From Leptospira stimsonii (lineage in GTDB: Bacteria; Spirochaetota; Leptospiria; Leptospirales; Leptospiraceae), in assembly GCF_003545875.1 (NCBI RefSeq), contig NZ_QHCS01000002.1, forward strand, positions 1,023,501 through 1,087,500: a stretch of 64,000 nt of DNA. The letters are read 5' to 3'. Positions 37,993 through 57,471 of the stretch are shown piece after piece. Numbering within the stretch: the first letter of the stretch is position 1; the number at the start of each line of letters is the position of its first letter. A program made the position numbers and the translations under genes. Under the pieces are notes generated by a model that made no database searches, was not told where the DNA came from, and worked only from the letters and a program-made list of their open reading frames with translations.

Positions 37993-38031
37993 AAAAAAAA
38001 GGTCTGAATGAAAATTCATCCAGACCTTTTT
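37993..38031 (-). terminator. Rho-independent terminator of nrdJ
   Basis: A 17-bp inverted repeat (37996-38012 with 38015-38031, one mismatch) has core GGTCTG/CAGACC and T-runs on both sides. It lies 52 bases beyond the nrdJ stop on the minus strand with eight A bases giving a U-run in that direction. The T5 on the other side may also stop plus-strand readthrough. Confidence 0.85.
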
Positions 38032-38082
38032 CCAAAGCCACACTTTTCGTTTCGGTTACGGTGTTCTATTAGAAATCTTGAA

Positions 38083-41682
<3,600 letters not shown>

Positions 41683-41843
41683 AAATTTGCTCTCAGACTC
41701 CGTAAGACTAGTAAGAAGGGATTATGTCACTCTAAGAAAAAGGAAAAATGATCCAAAGCTTTTTTTGGCTCTCCTTTCGCCGAAGTTTCAAAATTTTTCC
41801 TGCAAAAAGTTGTAAAAACGCGGCCCAATGCGACAAATTAAGG

Positions 41844-41872
41844 TTGCGTGCTTACCCCTTTTTGAAAATATA
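41844..41872 (+). promoter_or_regulatory. Candidate promoter of tRNA-Asn
   Basis: TTGCGT (41844-41849) and AATATA (41867-41872) are spaced by 17 bases and end 21 bases before the tRNA. Matches to consensus are partial; assigned on position. Confidence 0.4.
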
Positions 41873-41890
41873 GGCCTAACTACCGAGGAT

Positions 41891-41968
<78 letters not shown>

Positions 41969-42034
41969 CCTTTCTATCGCCTCGGCCTAATATTGGTATT
42001 CTCTCTTCTTTGGTTCTTCTTAGACGAAGATCCC

Positions 42035-42057
42035 AAGTTTTTGGTCCCAAAAAACTT
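42035..42057 (+). terminator. Possible terminator downstream of tRNA-Asn
   Basis: AAGTTTTTGG (42035-42044) faces CCAAAAAACTT (42047-42057), a 10-bp stem with a one-base bulge about 65 bases after the tRNA. Only a short CTCTTTT follows, so this is a weak candidate. Confidence 0.35.
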
Positions 42058-42251
42058 CTCTTTTGTATAGTATTTTTATCGAAAGATAGGAATTTTAGCG
42101 CAATTCCGAAGGTTCGCTTTTTTCAGAAGTTCTTTCCAAGAGATATCAACTTCGTAAGACGATTCGATTCCGATTTTTTTGAACTCAATCAAAATCCATT
42201 GCTTACAAGTCCTCCAAAAAAACGCAACTCGGCGCGTTGAAAGGGAAAGGA

Positions 42252-42321
42252 GACAAATGGAAAACCTCTCGCGATCTGTTTCTTTTTTTGAATAAAAGAG
42301 AAACAGATCGTCTCATTTGTC
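42252..42321. repeat. 70-bp nested inverted repeat, terminator-like
   Basis: Outer arms GACAAATG (42252-42259) and CATTTGTC (42314-42321), inner arms CGATCTGTTTCT (42272-42283) and AGAAACAGATCG (42299-42310), both perfect. It lies about 155 bases past the end of the cytochrome gene on the minus strand. It could terminate that transcript or be a relic of a small mobile unit. Confidence 0.6.
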
Positions 42322-42476
42322 CGGTCTGAATGAAATCAATATATATTGTTTAGAATATTCTAATTTTATAATTAATTACTCGAGACTAAATCTCGATTTG
42401 TTCAAGTGAAAGATGAGTTTGAAAAAGAAGATGGACAGACGACTTGTATACGGAAACAAGTCATCTGATTTTCATT

Positions 42477-43397
42477 TTAAGATTCGTTTTTTGCCGGTTT
42501 TAAGGATTTCAAAAATCGAAAAATAGCCTTCAATTCGGAATCATTCATATTCGCATACGAATCCCAGGGCATGTGACTGTGGGAAATCGATTTCCCTTGG
42601 CGAAAACGGGCCAAAAATTGTTTTTCCGTCCAGTTTGTGATTCGTCCTTCCGAGTGAGGTGTTAAATTGGGAGGCGTGAGAACTTCTTTTGTCGGATCCG
42701 GATCCACCATCGGAGCTCCTCCGGCAAACGGTTCTCCGATGTATTCGCCGATGATATTTCTTTTCGTATGACAGCCGCTACAGTTTGCGACGCTATTCGC
42801 AAGATATTCTCCATAGGCAATGCTTTCGTCCGCTTCGATGGATTTTAGAACCTCGCCTTTAGGACCAACGGGCTTTACGACAAAAGCCTTCAATACCTTT
42901 CCGATCAAATTGAGTTCATGGGAGGCAACTTGATTCTTTATCGGTTTTAAACTTCGGAGAAAAGAAATGATCGCGGTTAGATCCTCATCGCTCGTATTGT
43001 GAAAGGGCATAAAATCAAAAACGACCGTATGATCCGGATGAACACCATAACGCAGTGCCCGAGCGATTTCCGCGTCGGAAAAACGACCGATCCCCGTTTC
43101 GTGATCCGGAGTAATATTAGGAGAATAGAATGTTCCAACCGGCAAAAAGAACTTTTTTCCACCGGACAAACTTGGTCGCGAGTTCGATGTTGCGGATTCC
43201 GCTAAGTGACAATCCGCGCAGTGCGCGGCACCATAGGCGAGGCGTTCTCCCCGTGAGATTACGCGCGGATCTTGGGAAGCCTTTACTTCGGGATATGGAG
43301 CTTCATACTTTAAATTTTGTCGAAAAACGGTCCCGAACCCGATTCCGAAAATCAACAACAAGAAAAAAAAGCCAATCCACTTTATGACTTTTAACAT
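42477..43397 (-). CDS. Membrane-anchored diheme cytochrome c
   Basis: Electron-transfer protein facing the periplasm. The start ATG 43397 is chosen over 43412 because GAGGAAGAG lies before it on the minus strand; 306 residues result. An N-terminal hydrophobic helix (about 7-22) acts as an anchor or signal. Two heme-binding CxxCH motifs are visible: CADCH at residues 60-64 and CSGCH around residue 210. Each belongs to a c-type domain with later Met ligand candidates (PVGTFYSPNITPDHETGIG, HMPWDSYANMND). Two-domain cytochromes of this kind accompany dehydrogenases or peroxidase systems, but no partner lies next to it. The redox partner is unknown. Confidence 0.88.
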   Translation of the reverse strand: MLKVIKWIGFFFLLLIFGIGFGTVFRQNLKYEAPYPEVKASQDPRVISRGERLAYGAAHCADCHLAESATSNSRPSLSGGKKFFLPVGTFYSPNITPDHETGIGRFSDAEIARALRYGVHPDHTVVFDFMPFHNTSDEDLTAIISFLRSLKPIKNQVASHELNLIGKVLKAFVVKPVGPKGEVLKSIEADESIAYGEYLANSVANCSGCHTKRNIIGEYIGEPFAGGAPMVDPDPTKEVLTPPNLTPHSEGRITNWTEKQFLARFRQGKSISHSHMPWDSYANMNDSELKAIFRFLKSLKPAKNES

Positions 43398-43636
43398 CGT
43401 TCTCTTCCTCATTCTTTTTGAATCTATTCAGAAAATGGAATCGTTCTTTTTTCAACGATTCTCAAATTTCTAATCCATTAAGACAAAGAAAGAATCAGAG
43501 TTTGCTTCTTTTTACCGATTTTCAAAGGATTGGACCGCACAAACAGGCTCTTATCTATAATTCGATTCCTTTTATAAAAAAAGAGAGTCATCTTAGAAAG
43601 AGCCAGTTTTTCGATTCGTGTTTTTTTGATTTCTAA

Positions 43637-44209
43637 TTATTCGGAAGCGATTTTTTTGCGGAAGAAAAAAGCAAAAAGGAACGCCGCGAGAGAACCGATC
43701 AGCATCCCGTAACCGATAAAGACAAAGCTCAATTTGATCGCTGTGATCCGACCGGTGAACGTAGCGAGAGAATCCGATACGACGGGCCAAGCGGAAAGAA
43801 AATAAAACATAAGTGAATTTTCGATCCAATCGAACACGATAAAACCGAAGGGCACTACGTTTAATACGATAGGGAGTTTAAAACGAATCGCAGATCTCGT
43901 ATAAAAAGCGCCGATCATCATACAGACTGCGATCGGAAGAAACATATCCAATACGTTTTGCCAGAAATACAAAGTGCGACCTACGCCGCCGTAGAATTCA
44001 AACACTTCGATTAATTCTTTCGATGTAAAGAAGGGACGAAAATCCATCTTTAGAGGAAGCTTTTGACCGGGAAAGGTAGGAATCATCCGCTCTAAAAACT
44101 GCATCGATCCCGAGATAAGAATGGAGGCGAGCGTATAAATAAAAATCTTCTTACCGGAAGAATGTTTTTTTATCAGTTCGCTAAAAGAGAATAAAAATTG
44201 AAAGTTCAT
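43637..44209 (-). CDS. Four-helix membrane protein of unknown function
   Basis: 190 residues with four predicted membrane segments (about 22-39, 85-103, 114-134 and 155-180) and a loop containing MDFRPFFTSKELIEVFEFYGGV between the first and second. A ribosome site AGAGGTG precedes ATG 44209 on the minus strand. I do not recognise a family. The gene is alone, between the cytochrome c gene and xseB, both also on the minus strand with sizeable gaps. A 12-bp palindrome lies just upstream and may regulate it. Confidence 0.7.
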   Translation of the reverse strand: MNFQFLFSFSELIKKHSSGKKIFIYTLASILISGSMQFLERMIPTFPGQKLPLKMDFRPFFTSKELIEVFEFYGGVGRTLYFWQNVLDMFLPIAVCMMIGAFYTRSAIRFKLPIVLNVVPFGFIVFDWIENSLMFYFLSAWPVVSDSLATFTGRITAIKLSFVFIGYGMLIGSLAAFLFAFFFRKKIASE

Positions 44210-44224
44210 AACACCTCTATTAAT

Positions 44225-44236
44225 TAAGTCGACTTA
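44225..44236. promoter_or_regulatory. 12-bp palindrome upstream of the membrane protein gene
   Basis: TAAGTCGACTTA is a perfect palindrome 16 bases before the start codon at 44209 (minus strand). The size and place fit an operator of a dimeric repressor. Function is inference. Confidence 0.35.
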
Positions 44237-44317
44237 TTTGAGCAAAGGTAAAGAACCGGCAATTTATTCTTTAGTCAAGAAGTTTGTGATTTTCTAAAAA
44301 AGAACGTTATGCGCGTT

Positions 44318-44611
44318 TTAGAACAAATCTTCGTCAGAGGTTGAGGTAGTGGATTTTGTTTCTGTAGAAGTTTTCGCGTCAGCACGAAACCCTGTTTTGA
44401 CTGTTTTTTTGGATTCGTCCTTGGTAAGAGCTTCGATCTTTCCTTCGGCGGTATCCAAAATTCCCTGACAGATTTTTTTGAGTTCCATTCCTCGTTCATA
44501 CGCTTTGAGAGATTCTTCCAAACTGAAATCCTGTCTTTCCAATTTTTCCGCGATCTGTTCCAGTTCGAGGAGCGCATCTTCGAAGGATATTTTAGATTTT
44601 GATTCTGCCAT
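44318..44611 (-). CDS. xseB: Exodeoxyribonuclease VII small subunit
   Basis: Small subunit of the exonuclease that degrades single-stranded DNA. 97 residues with the family helical-hairpin pattern SFEDALLELEQIAEKLERQD followed by SLEESLKAYERGMELKKIC. The C-terminal extension (about 30 residues, rich in Thr/Ser/Lys) is not conserved in the family. ATG 44611 follows the xseA stop by one base. A different-frame reading over the same bases is a shadow. Confidence 0.96.
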   Translation of the reverse strand: MAESKSKISFEDALLELEQIAEKLERQDFSLEESLKAYERGMELKKICQGILDTAEGKIEALTKDESKKTVKTGFRADAKTSTETKSTTSTSDEDLF

Positions 44612-44612
44612 T

Positions 44613-45881
44613 TTATTTTCCTTTTCGGATCACTTGCATCGTTCCGCCGGCAAGCAATACTTGTAATTCTTCTTCGGGTTTGGTTTGTTCCGGAGAACTG
44701 ATAATTTTTCCCTTCGTATTTCGGACGATGGAATAACCCCGTTTCATCGTGGAAACGGGGGAAAGATCTTCCACTTTAGAAGTCAAAAATTCCGCCCTTT
44801 GTTGTTTATTAGAAAGAATGTTTTGAATTCTTTGCGTGAGATTCGTATAACGTTCGATGCGAACCTTAGCGAGATCCATTTTGTTTCGAACCGCTTTTTG
44901 TAATCGAATTCCGATTTCATCGACCCTCTGACTTCTTGCGTTCAGAAGTTGCATCGGTTCTTTGAATATGAATTTTCCGGATAACAAACGCAAACGATCC
45001 TTACTGGAAGAAACCCTCGCGTTTAAGGACGATTTGAGCCTTCCCTCCAATTGGGAAAGGAACTGTAGAATATCCTCTTCTTTTGGGACTGCGTGTTCCG
45101 CGGCGGCCGTCGGAGTGGGAGTCGCAAAGTCGGCGGCAAAGTCGCTTAACAAAACGTCGGTCTGATGTCCTACGGCCGAAATGATCGGAACCCGGGAATT
45201 CGCGTATGCACGAACCACCTTCTCATCGTTAAACGCCATTAGATCCTCGAAACTTCCACCACCTCGTCCAGCGATGATCACGTCCACGTTCCATTCGGGT
45301 CGATTCAATTCTTCGATCGCTCCTACGATCGAAAGGGGAGCATCCTCGCCTTGAACCACACAAGGCGCTATGAGAATATTGATTCCAGGAAATCGGGAAC
45401 GCGTCACTTTGATGATATCTTCGATCGCGGCGCCGGAGGGAGAAGTCGCGATTCCAAGGGTTTTCGGAAAGGCCGGGATTCTTCTTTTTTTCTCAGGATC
45501 AAAAATTCCTTCCGCGGTCAGTTTTTGTTTGAGTCTTTCGATTTGGAGGAGAATATCACCTTGTCCCAATTCTTCCACTCTGGTTACGTTGAGATTGTAA
45601 GAACCTCCTGCCTCGTAAAGAGTGATCGTTCCGTAGACTTGGATTTCCTTTCCGTCGCTCAGCGGCTTTCCGCCGTAATTCTTATTGGAATAATTGAAAA
45701 AAGTACAACGAACCAAGGAAGTCGCGTCTTTTAGAGAAAAGTAGATATGGCCGGAATTGGCCTTACTGTAATTGGAAATTTCCCCTCGGACCCAGATATT
45801 TTTTAGGTCTTTGGATCCGGTGATGAGATTTTTGAGAATCCTCGTGACTTCCGTGACGGAAAGAGGTTTGGAATCTTCCAA
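44613..45881 (-). CDS. xseA: Exodeoxyribonuclease VII large subunit
   Basis: Catalytic subunit. 422 residues with the N-terminal OB-fold (WVRGEISNYSKANSGHIYFSLKD), the central domain (GIATSPSGAAIEDIIKVTRSR, VDVIIAGRGGGSFEDLMAFND, SAVGHQTDVLLSDFAAD) containing the catalytic motif GHxTD, and a coiled-coil C-terminal domain that binds XseB. The C-terminal VSTMKRGYSIV and RNTKGKIISS are typical. It lies five bases after the permease gene and one base before xseB. Confidence 0.97.
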   Translation of the reverse strand: MEDSKPLSVTEVTRILKNLITGSKDLKNIWVRGEISNYSKANSGHIYFSLKDATSLVRCTFFNYSNKNYGGKPLSDGKEIQVYGTITLYEAGGSYNLNVTRVEELGQGDILLQIERLKQKLTAEGIFDPEKKRRIPAFPKTLGIATSPSGAAIEDIIKVTRSRFPGINILIAPCVVQGEDAPLSIVGAIEELNRPEWNVDVIIAGRGGGSFEDLMAFNDEKVVRAYANSRVPIISAVGHQTDVLLSDFAADFATPTPTAAAEHAVPKEEDILQFLSQLEGRLKSSLNARVSSSKDRLRLLSGKFIFKEPMQLLNARSQRVDEIGIRLQKAVRNKMDLAKVRIERYTNLTQRIQNILSNKQQRAEFLTSKVEDLSPVSTMKRGYSIVRNTKGKIISSPEQTKPEEELQVLLAGGTMQVIRKGK

Positions 45882-45886
45882 TCAGA

Positions 45887-47020
45887 TCACCGATGCCCCT
45901 TGTTCAGTATCAATTCTCTCCGATACAATCTCCAGAAATCCCAAAGAATGACGACTAACGTAACCGCCACGGGTCCGACGACGAGTCCCATGATTCCGAA
46001 TTCCTTGATTCCGCCGATCAAAGATAAAAAGATAAGAAGAGGGTGAACTTGTAGCTTTTTATCGAGCATTCTCGGTTTCACGAAATTCTCAAGAGCTAAA
46101 TAGAAAAAGAGGCCGCTTCCCATAAAAAAGATCGCCATCATCGGGTTATTTTCCAGAAACAGAATATAGAGTCCGATCGGAAGCCAGACAACCGAAGTTC
46201 CTACCACGGGAATGATCGAAAAGAATGCGGCCAAACTCGCATACAAGAACGGACTCGAAATCCCCGCGATCAAAAGAAGAATATATACCGCTGTTCCTTG
46301 TAAAATCGAAATGATCAGGTTTCCTCGAATCACGGTTTGAACCGCCGATGTTACTTTTCTTCCGACTTGTTCTTCCAATTGTCTGGAAAAAGGGAGGTTA
46401 TCCAAGATGAACCGCTCCACTTTTTTTCCGTCCTGATAAAGAAAGAAAAGAACAAGAAGGGCGAAGAAAAGATTCATCAGAATCCCAGTAGGCAATTCAA
46501 TGTTTCCCAGGATAAAAGAGGAAGCGTTGCTTAAAATTCCGTAAATACTGTCGAGATTTAAAATGTCGACGTAGTTCTCGGCAAATTCTCCGTAGATTTC
46601 GGGAACTTTCACCCAGAAAAATTCGTTGTCGGTGATAAAATCCGTAAGCATCGCGAAATTCATCAAGGTCTCGATCATCTTATCTTCGCTTAACGAAATT
46701 CTTAATTTGAATAGAATAGAAAGGGCTTCCTGGATGAGAGTACGAATCACGAAGTACGAAGGAATAAGAACGAGCATCGCAACGAGCGTGGTCATAATCC
46801 AAGGAACCAACCATTGAAATCGTTCTCCAAGATATTCCTTGAGGAGTTTGTATTGCCTTCTTGTGGCGAGATAAAGAATCAGAGCCATTAAGGAGGAATA
46901 AAGATAAGGACGAAAGACGAGAAAGAAAACTCCTATTGCAAAGAGAAAAAGAATCGAGAAAAAAATAACAAACGTATATTTACCGGGCTCTGGGTTGAGT
47001 GGAACTGCAGGTTCGAGCAT
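45887..47020 (-). CDS. AI-2E (PerM) family transporter
   Basis: 377 residues, polytopic with about seven or eight membrane segments. The family pattern is visible in FIIPVVGTSVVWLPIGLYILF and the following GGIKEFGIMGLVVGPVAVTLV. The C-terminal glycine- and proline-containing helix GLVVGPV is the usual end of AI-2E/PerM proteins. Named family members export autoinducer-2 or act as Na/H antiporters, so the substrate is unknown here. It is read together with xseA and xseB and has a three-base gap to the preceding gene. Confidence 0.9.
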   Translation of the reverse strand: MLEPAVPLNPEPGKYTFVIFFSILFLFAIGVFFLVFRPYLYSSLMALILYLATRRQYKLLKEYLGERFQWLVPWIMTTLVAMLVLIPSYFVIRTLIQEALSILFKLRISLSEDKMIETLMNFAMLTDFITDNEFFWVKVPEIYGEFAENYVDILNLDSIYGILSNASSFILGNIELPTGILMNLFFALLVLFFLYQDGKKVERFILDNLPFSRQLEEQVGRKVTSAVQTVIRGNLIISILQGTAVYILLLIAGISSPFLYASLAAFFSIIPVVGTSVVWLPIGLYILFLENNPMMAIFFMGSGLFFYLALENFVKPRMLDKKLQVHPLLIFLSLIGGIKEFGIMGLVVGPVAVTLVVILWDFWRLYRRELILNKGHR

Positions 47021-47023
47021 CGA

Positions 47024-47509
47024 TTAACCGCCTGATTTTTTATAGAAGAGTTTGATTCTGCTTCCGTTATCCGCGGCTTCAATCTGAATCGTAACCACTT
47101 TTTTATTCTGGCTCTCCGCCATGATCACGGTTTTCCGATCCGTGATTTCCTCTTGAAGAACCTTCCAATACAAGGATTTGAAAATGGAGGAATAATAAAC
47201 TTCCATCTGTTTTTTCTTAAACGCGTGCGTGAAAACGAGAAAGGACTCTTTCGTATCGAAATATCCTCGTTCGGATTTCAACTCCGTAGAATAAATCAAA
47301 GCCGATCCCTCCGGAACGAACTCAACGGGAAGCGATCTCGGATTTCGAACCGGATTGTATTGAAGAGTCAATTTATTATAACGATACAATTCCGTCTTCG
47401 AATCGGAGGAAAAGACGGCGTTGGGCGCAACCAAAGCACAGAAAAGGAAAAGAGCTAAAAAATAGAATCGAGTAGGGTTCACTTTTTTTACTTGAACCCT
47501 ATCCGCCAT
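47024..47509 (-). CDS. Secreted hypothetical protein
   Basis: 161 residues from ATG 47509 (TTG 47518 and GTG 47512 are possible alternatives). The N-terminus is basic then strongly hydrophobic (FYFLALFLFCALVAPNAVF), a signal peptide cut near SSDSKT. The mature part has alternating strands (LTLQYNPVRNPRSLPVEFV, VTIQIEAADNGSRIKLFYKK) and no cysteine. I do not recognise the family. It lies upstream of the AI-2E gene, three bases apart, and diverges from dedA with only 27 bases between starts. Confidence 0.65.
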   Translation of the reverse strand: MADRVQVKKVNPTRFYFLALFLFCALVAPNAVFSSDSKTELYRYNKLTLQYNPVRNPRSLPVEFVPEGSALIYSTELKSERGYFDTKESFLVFTHAFKKKQMEVYYSSIFKSLYWKVLQEEITDRKTVIMAESQNKKVVTIQIEAADNGSRIKLFYKKSGG

Positions 47510-47536
47510 CACTGACAATTCTTTTATTCATCCTTC

Positions 47537-48181
47537 ATGACTTTTCAGGAAACACTGATTCAAATTCTTCACCGTTTTTCGGAAACCGATCCCGTATTCG
47601 TCTGGCTCTTTTTCGTATTCTCGAACTTTGCTGAAAATATTTTTCCGCCTTGGCCGGGTGATACGATCACCGTCTTTGGCGGCTTTTTGGTCGCAAGAAA
47701 CTTAGAATCCTTCGGTTGGATCGCTCTTGTTTCGAGTACCTTTTTCGGAAACCTTTTGGGCGCCTGGGTCATGTATCGATTTGGGAACGTCTTTTTGCAC
47801 TGGGTGAAAAAGAAAGATTTCCCGTTTAAGGATTCTCTCTATGATGAAGAATCCATCGAAAAAACGATGGCGTGGTTTCATAGAAACTCGATCGCGGTCG
47901 TTTTGTTTAGCCGATTTTCGGCGGGAATTCGATTTTTCGTTTCCATCGTGGCCGGAATGGTGAAGATGAATCCTCTCGTTTTTTTCGGGTGTTTTGCGAT
48001 CGCGGTTTTTCTTTGGTGCGGAATTCTTATTTTTTCAGGTTTCTATCTCGGCGCCCATTGGGAAGCCGTCCTTGGTTTTTTAGAAATCTATAATAGAATC
48101 ATCGTTGGATTGCTGATTCTTTTCGCGATCGGTTTTTTCTGGTATCGAAGACGGAGAAAAATCGCGGATCAAAATTCTTAA
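47537..48181 (+). CDS. DedA family membrane protein
   Basis: 214 residues, several membrane segments with a reentrant N-terminal region. The family hallmark is the stretch AENIFPPWPGDTITVFGGFLVA and, later, FSRFSAGIRFFVSIVAGMVKM with the conserved arginine pair, both matching DedA/VTT proteins that act as lipid scramblases or carriers. It has a C-terminal tail with RRRRK. There is no visible ribosome site before ATG 47537, and the opposite gene starts only 27 bases away. Confidence 0.9.
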   Translation: MTFQETLIQILHRFSETDPVFVWLFFVFSNFAENIFPPWPGDTITVFGGFLVARNLESFGWIALVSSTFFGNLLGAWVMYRFGNVFLHWVKKKDFPFKDSLYDEESIEKTMAWFHRNSIAVVLFSRFSAGIRFFVSIVAGMVKMNPLVFFGCFAIAVFLWCGILIFSGFYLGAHWEAVLGFLEIYNRIIVGLLILFAIGFFWYRRRRKIADQNS

Positions 48182-48848
48182 TACAAGATCGTTTTTTACC
48201 CAAAGATCCGAAAATGACTTATTGAGGAAAAAAACTTTCCTCGGATTTTTTTTAAAAAAGTCCACTGTCCTCAATCTGCCGAAAAACCTCATAGAACCAT
48301 TCCTCTTGGAAAGATGATTTTTTAGAACAACGTTTCGCCTTTGAACGAAAGGGATAACATCACTCACAAGTAGACTGAATCTGCAGAAAAATCTGTCGGA
48401 ACTCCGACAATCCACCGTGAAACGGCGCGTCCCACCCAAATTTTGGGTGGAGGGGTGGGTGGCGGAAAAAAACACGGTGGACTTTTCTATATCACAAAAT
48501 TCTAATCTTGCAAGTCAAAAATCCCTTATAGGAATTCCTACAAAACTTTTGTCACCGGACAGTTCTCGTTGTATTTCCTCTCAACTTTTTGGGCTAGGTT
48601 ATCCGACGAAAGGAATCGTTTTTTTCGGAACCGAAAGGTGCGTAAACTACACCTTTTCCGAGTGAAAGAGAATGATGCGAAATTTGAACAAAATCGCTTT
48701 AGACTTCCTTCGCGCGAACTCAAAGACATATTAGAATTTTCTAAAATGAAGTTCTTTTTTTTTGAGCAACTCTTTTTAAGAAAGCTACTTTTCGGAAGAA
48801 CCCTTTTCCTCCTTTTTTGGAATCCAAAGCACGTCTGTAAAATTCTTC
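48182..48848. other. Intergenic region, no gene seen
   Basis: 667 bases between dedA and the App1-like gene. Frames of 80-95 residues exist but are Phe/Lys/Arg-rich with no signal or family match, so I do not call them. The conspicuous content is the structured stretch at 48394-48481. AAAAGTCCAC near 48254 is also the inverse of GTGGACTTTT near 48478. Confidence 0.65.
48394..48481 (+). ncRNA. Candidate structured RNA or element
   Basis: Three stems in order: TGTCGGA/TCCGACA (48394-48400 with 48403-48409), an outer stem TCCACCGTG/CACGGTGGA (48411-48419 with 48473-48481), and inside it CCACCCAAA/TTTGGGTGG (48432-48440 with 48442-48450), all perfect. A second GGGTGG copy follows at 48457. The last stem is followed by CTTTTCT. 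The compact arrangement suggests a small RNA or a complex terminator after dedA. Confidence 0.45.
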
Positions 48849-50408
<1,560 letters not shown>

Positions 50409-50471
50409 TGTTCTTTCGTCCGCCTCGGATTTGATAGATGGGATGGATGGAAAATTGTACCGAATCGCCCA

Positions 50472-50517
<46 letters not shown>

Positions 50518-50559
50518 GATCAAAAAAACACTGGTACGTAAGAAGTGAGTCCGGATCGT

Positions 50560-52399
<1,840 letters not shown>

Positions 52400-52412
<13 letters not shown>

Positions 52413-52972
52413 AACTTTTACTCGTCGGGATCGGGAATCCCGGTCAAAAATACACCCACCACAGGCATAACATTGGTTTTGTGGTCCTGGATTCTTTTTT
52501 GAATTCTTCCTCCGGAAGTTATCAGGAGAATTCCAAGTATTCCCTCGCGCGGACCGACGAGGACGGAATTACGATCTTTTATCTGAAACCCCTGGAATTT
52601 ATGAATCTTTCCGGAAAAGCAGTCGCGGAGATCGCAAAGAAGAATGGAATTCCTCCGGAAAATATTCTCGTGATTCACGACGAAATCGACTTCGAATTCG
52701 GAAAACTCAAACTCAAAGGCGGCGGCGGTCATGCGGGTCACAACGGACTTCGAGATATCGTAGAAAAACTGGGTTCCAACGCATTCTTTCGTCTCCGTTT
52801 CGGTGTGGGAAAACCCTCGGAAAGTTCGGAGGTTCCCAACTACGTACTTTCCAATTTCAAACCCGAAGAAAGGGAAAAAATTCCCGAGCTCGTAAAGGCT
52901 TCTTTGCAAAAAATCTCCGATTGGATCCGAGAAAGGAAAAACGGATTTCAGAAACTCTCCGATACTAAGTAG
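52400..52972 (+). CDS. pth: Peptidyl-tRNA hydrolase
   Basis: Releases tRNA from peptidyl-tRNAs dropped from ribosomes. 190 residues. The start MANLKLLLVGIGNPGQKYTHHRHNIGF keeps the catalytic His in the RHNIGF region; NLSGKAVAEIAKKNGI, VIHDEIDFEFGKLKLK (Asp) and GGGHAGHNGLRDIVEKLG follow. A 13-base overlap with cimA is unusual but the family N-terminus leaves no later start. 140 bases without genes follow. Confidence 0.97.
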
Positions 52973-53113
52973 GACAGGCGCAGTCGAAATTCTTCCTTTC
53001 AAAAGAAGAAAAGACGCGCCCGTTTTTCGATCGTTAGAAGTTGAAGCCCCTGGGAAAAAAAACCGAGGATCCGATTCGAAACGAACGAATTCAATTTAAA
53101 ACGGAGCATTCCA

Positions 53114-54035
<922 letters not shown>

Positions 54036-54049
<14 letters not shown>

Positions 54050-54578
54050 AATTCGTTCCACTACCATTCTTTGTGTCCGTAAAAACGGAAAAGTCGCCAT
54101 CGGAGGCGACGGTCAGGTTTCTATGGGAAACACCGTCATGAAACAATCCGCAAAAAAAGTGAGGAGACTCTACGACGGAAAAATTCTTTCCGGTTTTGCC
54201 GGATCCGCCGCGGATGCGTTCACTCTTTTTGAACTTTTTGAAAAGAAGGTGCAGGAATTCGGAGGAAGTCTTTCCAGGAGCGCCGTGGAACTCGCGAGAG
54301 AATGGAGAATGGATCGTATGCTTCGGAGACTCGAGGCGCTTTTGATCGTCGCAGACAAAGACGAATCGTTTTTGATTTCCGGAACGGGAGACGTGATTTC
54401 TCCGGACGAAGGTGTGATCGCGATCGGCTCGGGAGGAAATTACGCGTTAGCCGCCGCTCGTGCGCTCTACGATCATACCGAACTTTCGGCGAGGGAAATC
54501 GTAGAATCTTCCATGAAAATCGCCGCGGACATTTGTATCTATACCAACGATCATATTACCATCGAAGAAATTCTCTAA
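54036..54578 (+). CDS. hslV: ATP-dependent protease peptidase subunit HslV
   Basis: Peptidase ring of the HslUV protease. 180 residues. The mature N-terminal nucleophile is expected to be Thr9 (sequence from residue 9: TTILCVRKNGKVAIGGDGQV), so ATG 54036 leaves an eight-residue leader PENKIRS, since no other start codon lies in frame closer. Other features: VMKQSAKKVRRLYDGKILSGFAG, DAFTLFELFEKK and SGTGDVISPDEGVIAIGSGG. It overlaps xerC by 14 bases and ends 11 bases before hslU. Confidence 0.96.
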
Positions 54579-54589
54579 ATAAAAAACCT

Positions 54590-56026
<1,437 letters not shown>

Positions 56027-56130
56027 TTCAAATTAGGATCTTTGCATTTTCCCTTTTCAAGAAATGATTTTTGAAAGTAAAATCGGAGATTCTATTTGAC
56101 GGACTCGCAAAAAAAAGGATGCTTTGCGCC

Positions 56131-57402
<1,272 letters not shown>

Positions 57403-57425
57403 AAAAAACAAACAACGACTTTTTT

Positions 57426-57471
57426 AAAAGTAAAACCTCTCGTACAATTCTGTCTGAGAGGTTTTACTTTT
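57426..57471 (+). terminator. Rho-independent terminator after the dehydrogenase gene
   Basis: A 16-bp perfect stem (57426-57441 with 57456-57471; core AAAACCTCTC/GAGAGGTTTT) with a 14-base loop ends in a T-run, 23 bases after the stop codon. Confidence 0.93.

Larger units (their letters stand above)
37487..38082. other. Intergenic region, no gene seen
   Basis: 596 bases between convergent gspN and nrdJ. No frame has coding character or a family match. It holds a nested hairpin at 37802-37844 and the strong terminator at 37993-38031. Otherwise the region is AT-rich and I see nothing. Confidence 0.7.
41969..42476. other. Intergenic region after tRNA-Asn, no gene seen
   Basis: 508 bases between the tRNA and the cytochrome gene stop. 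No convincing coding frame: the longest plus frame would run through the tRNA. Two structures are visible, a hairpin at 42035-42057 and a nested inverted repeat at 42252-42321. The rest is AT-rich. Confidence 0.65.

Noticed and set aside
43418..43636. Frame of 72 codons between the cytochrome and membrane protein genes
   Set aside because: No ribosome site, odd composition, no family pattern.
44275..44577. Alternative frame over xseB
   Set aside because: A shadow of the conserved xseB frame.
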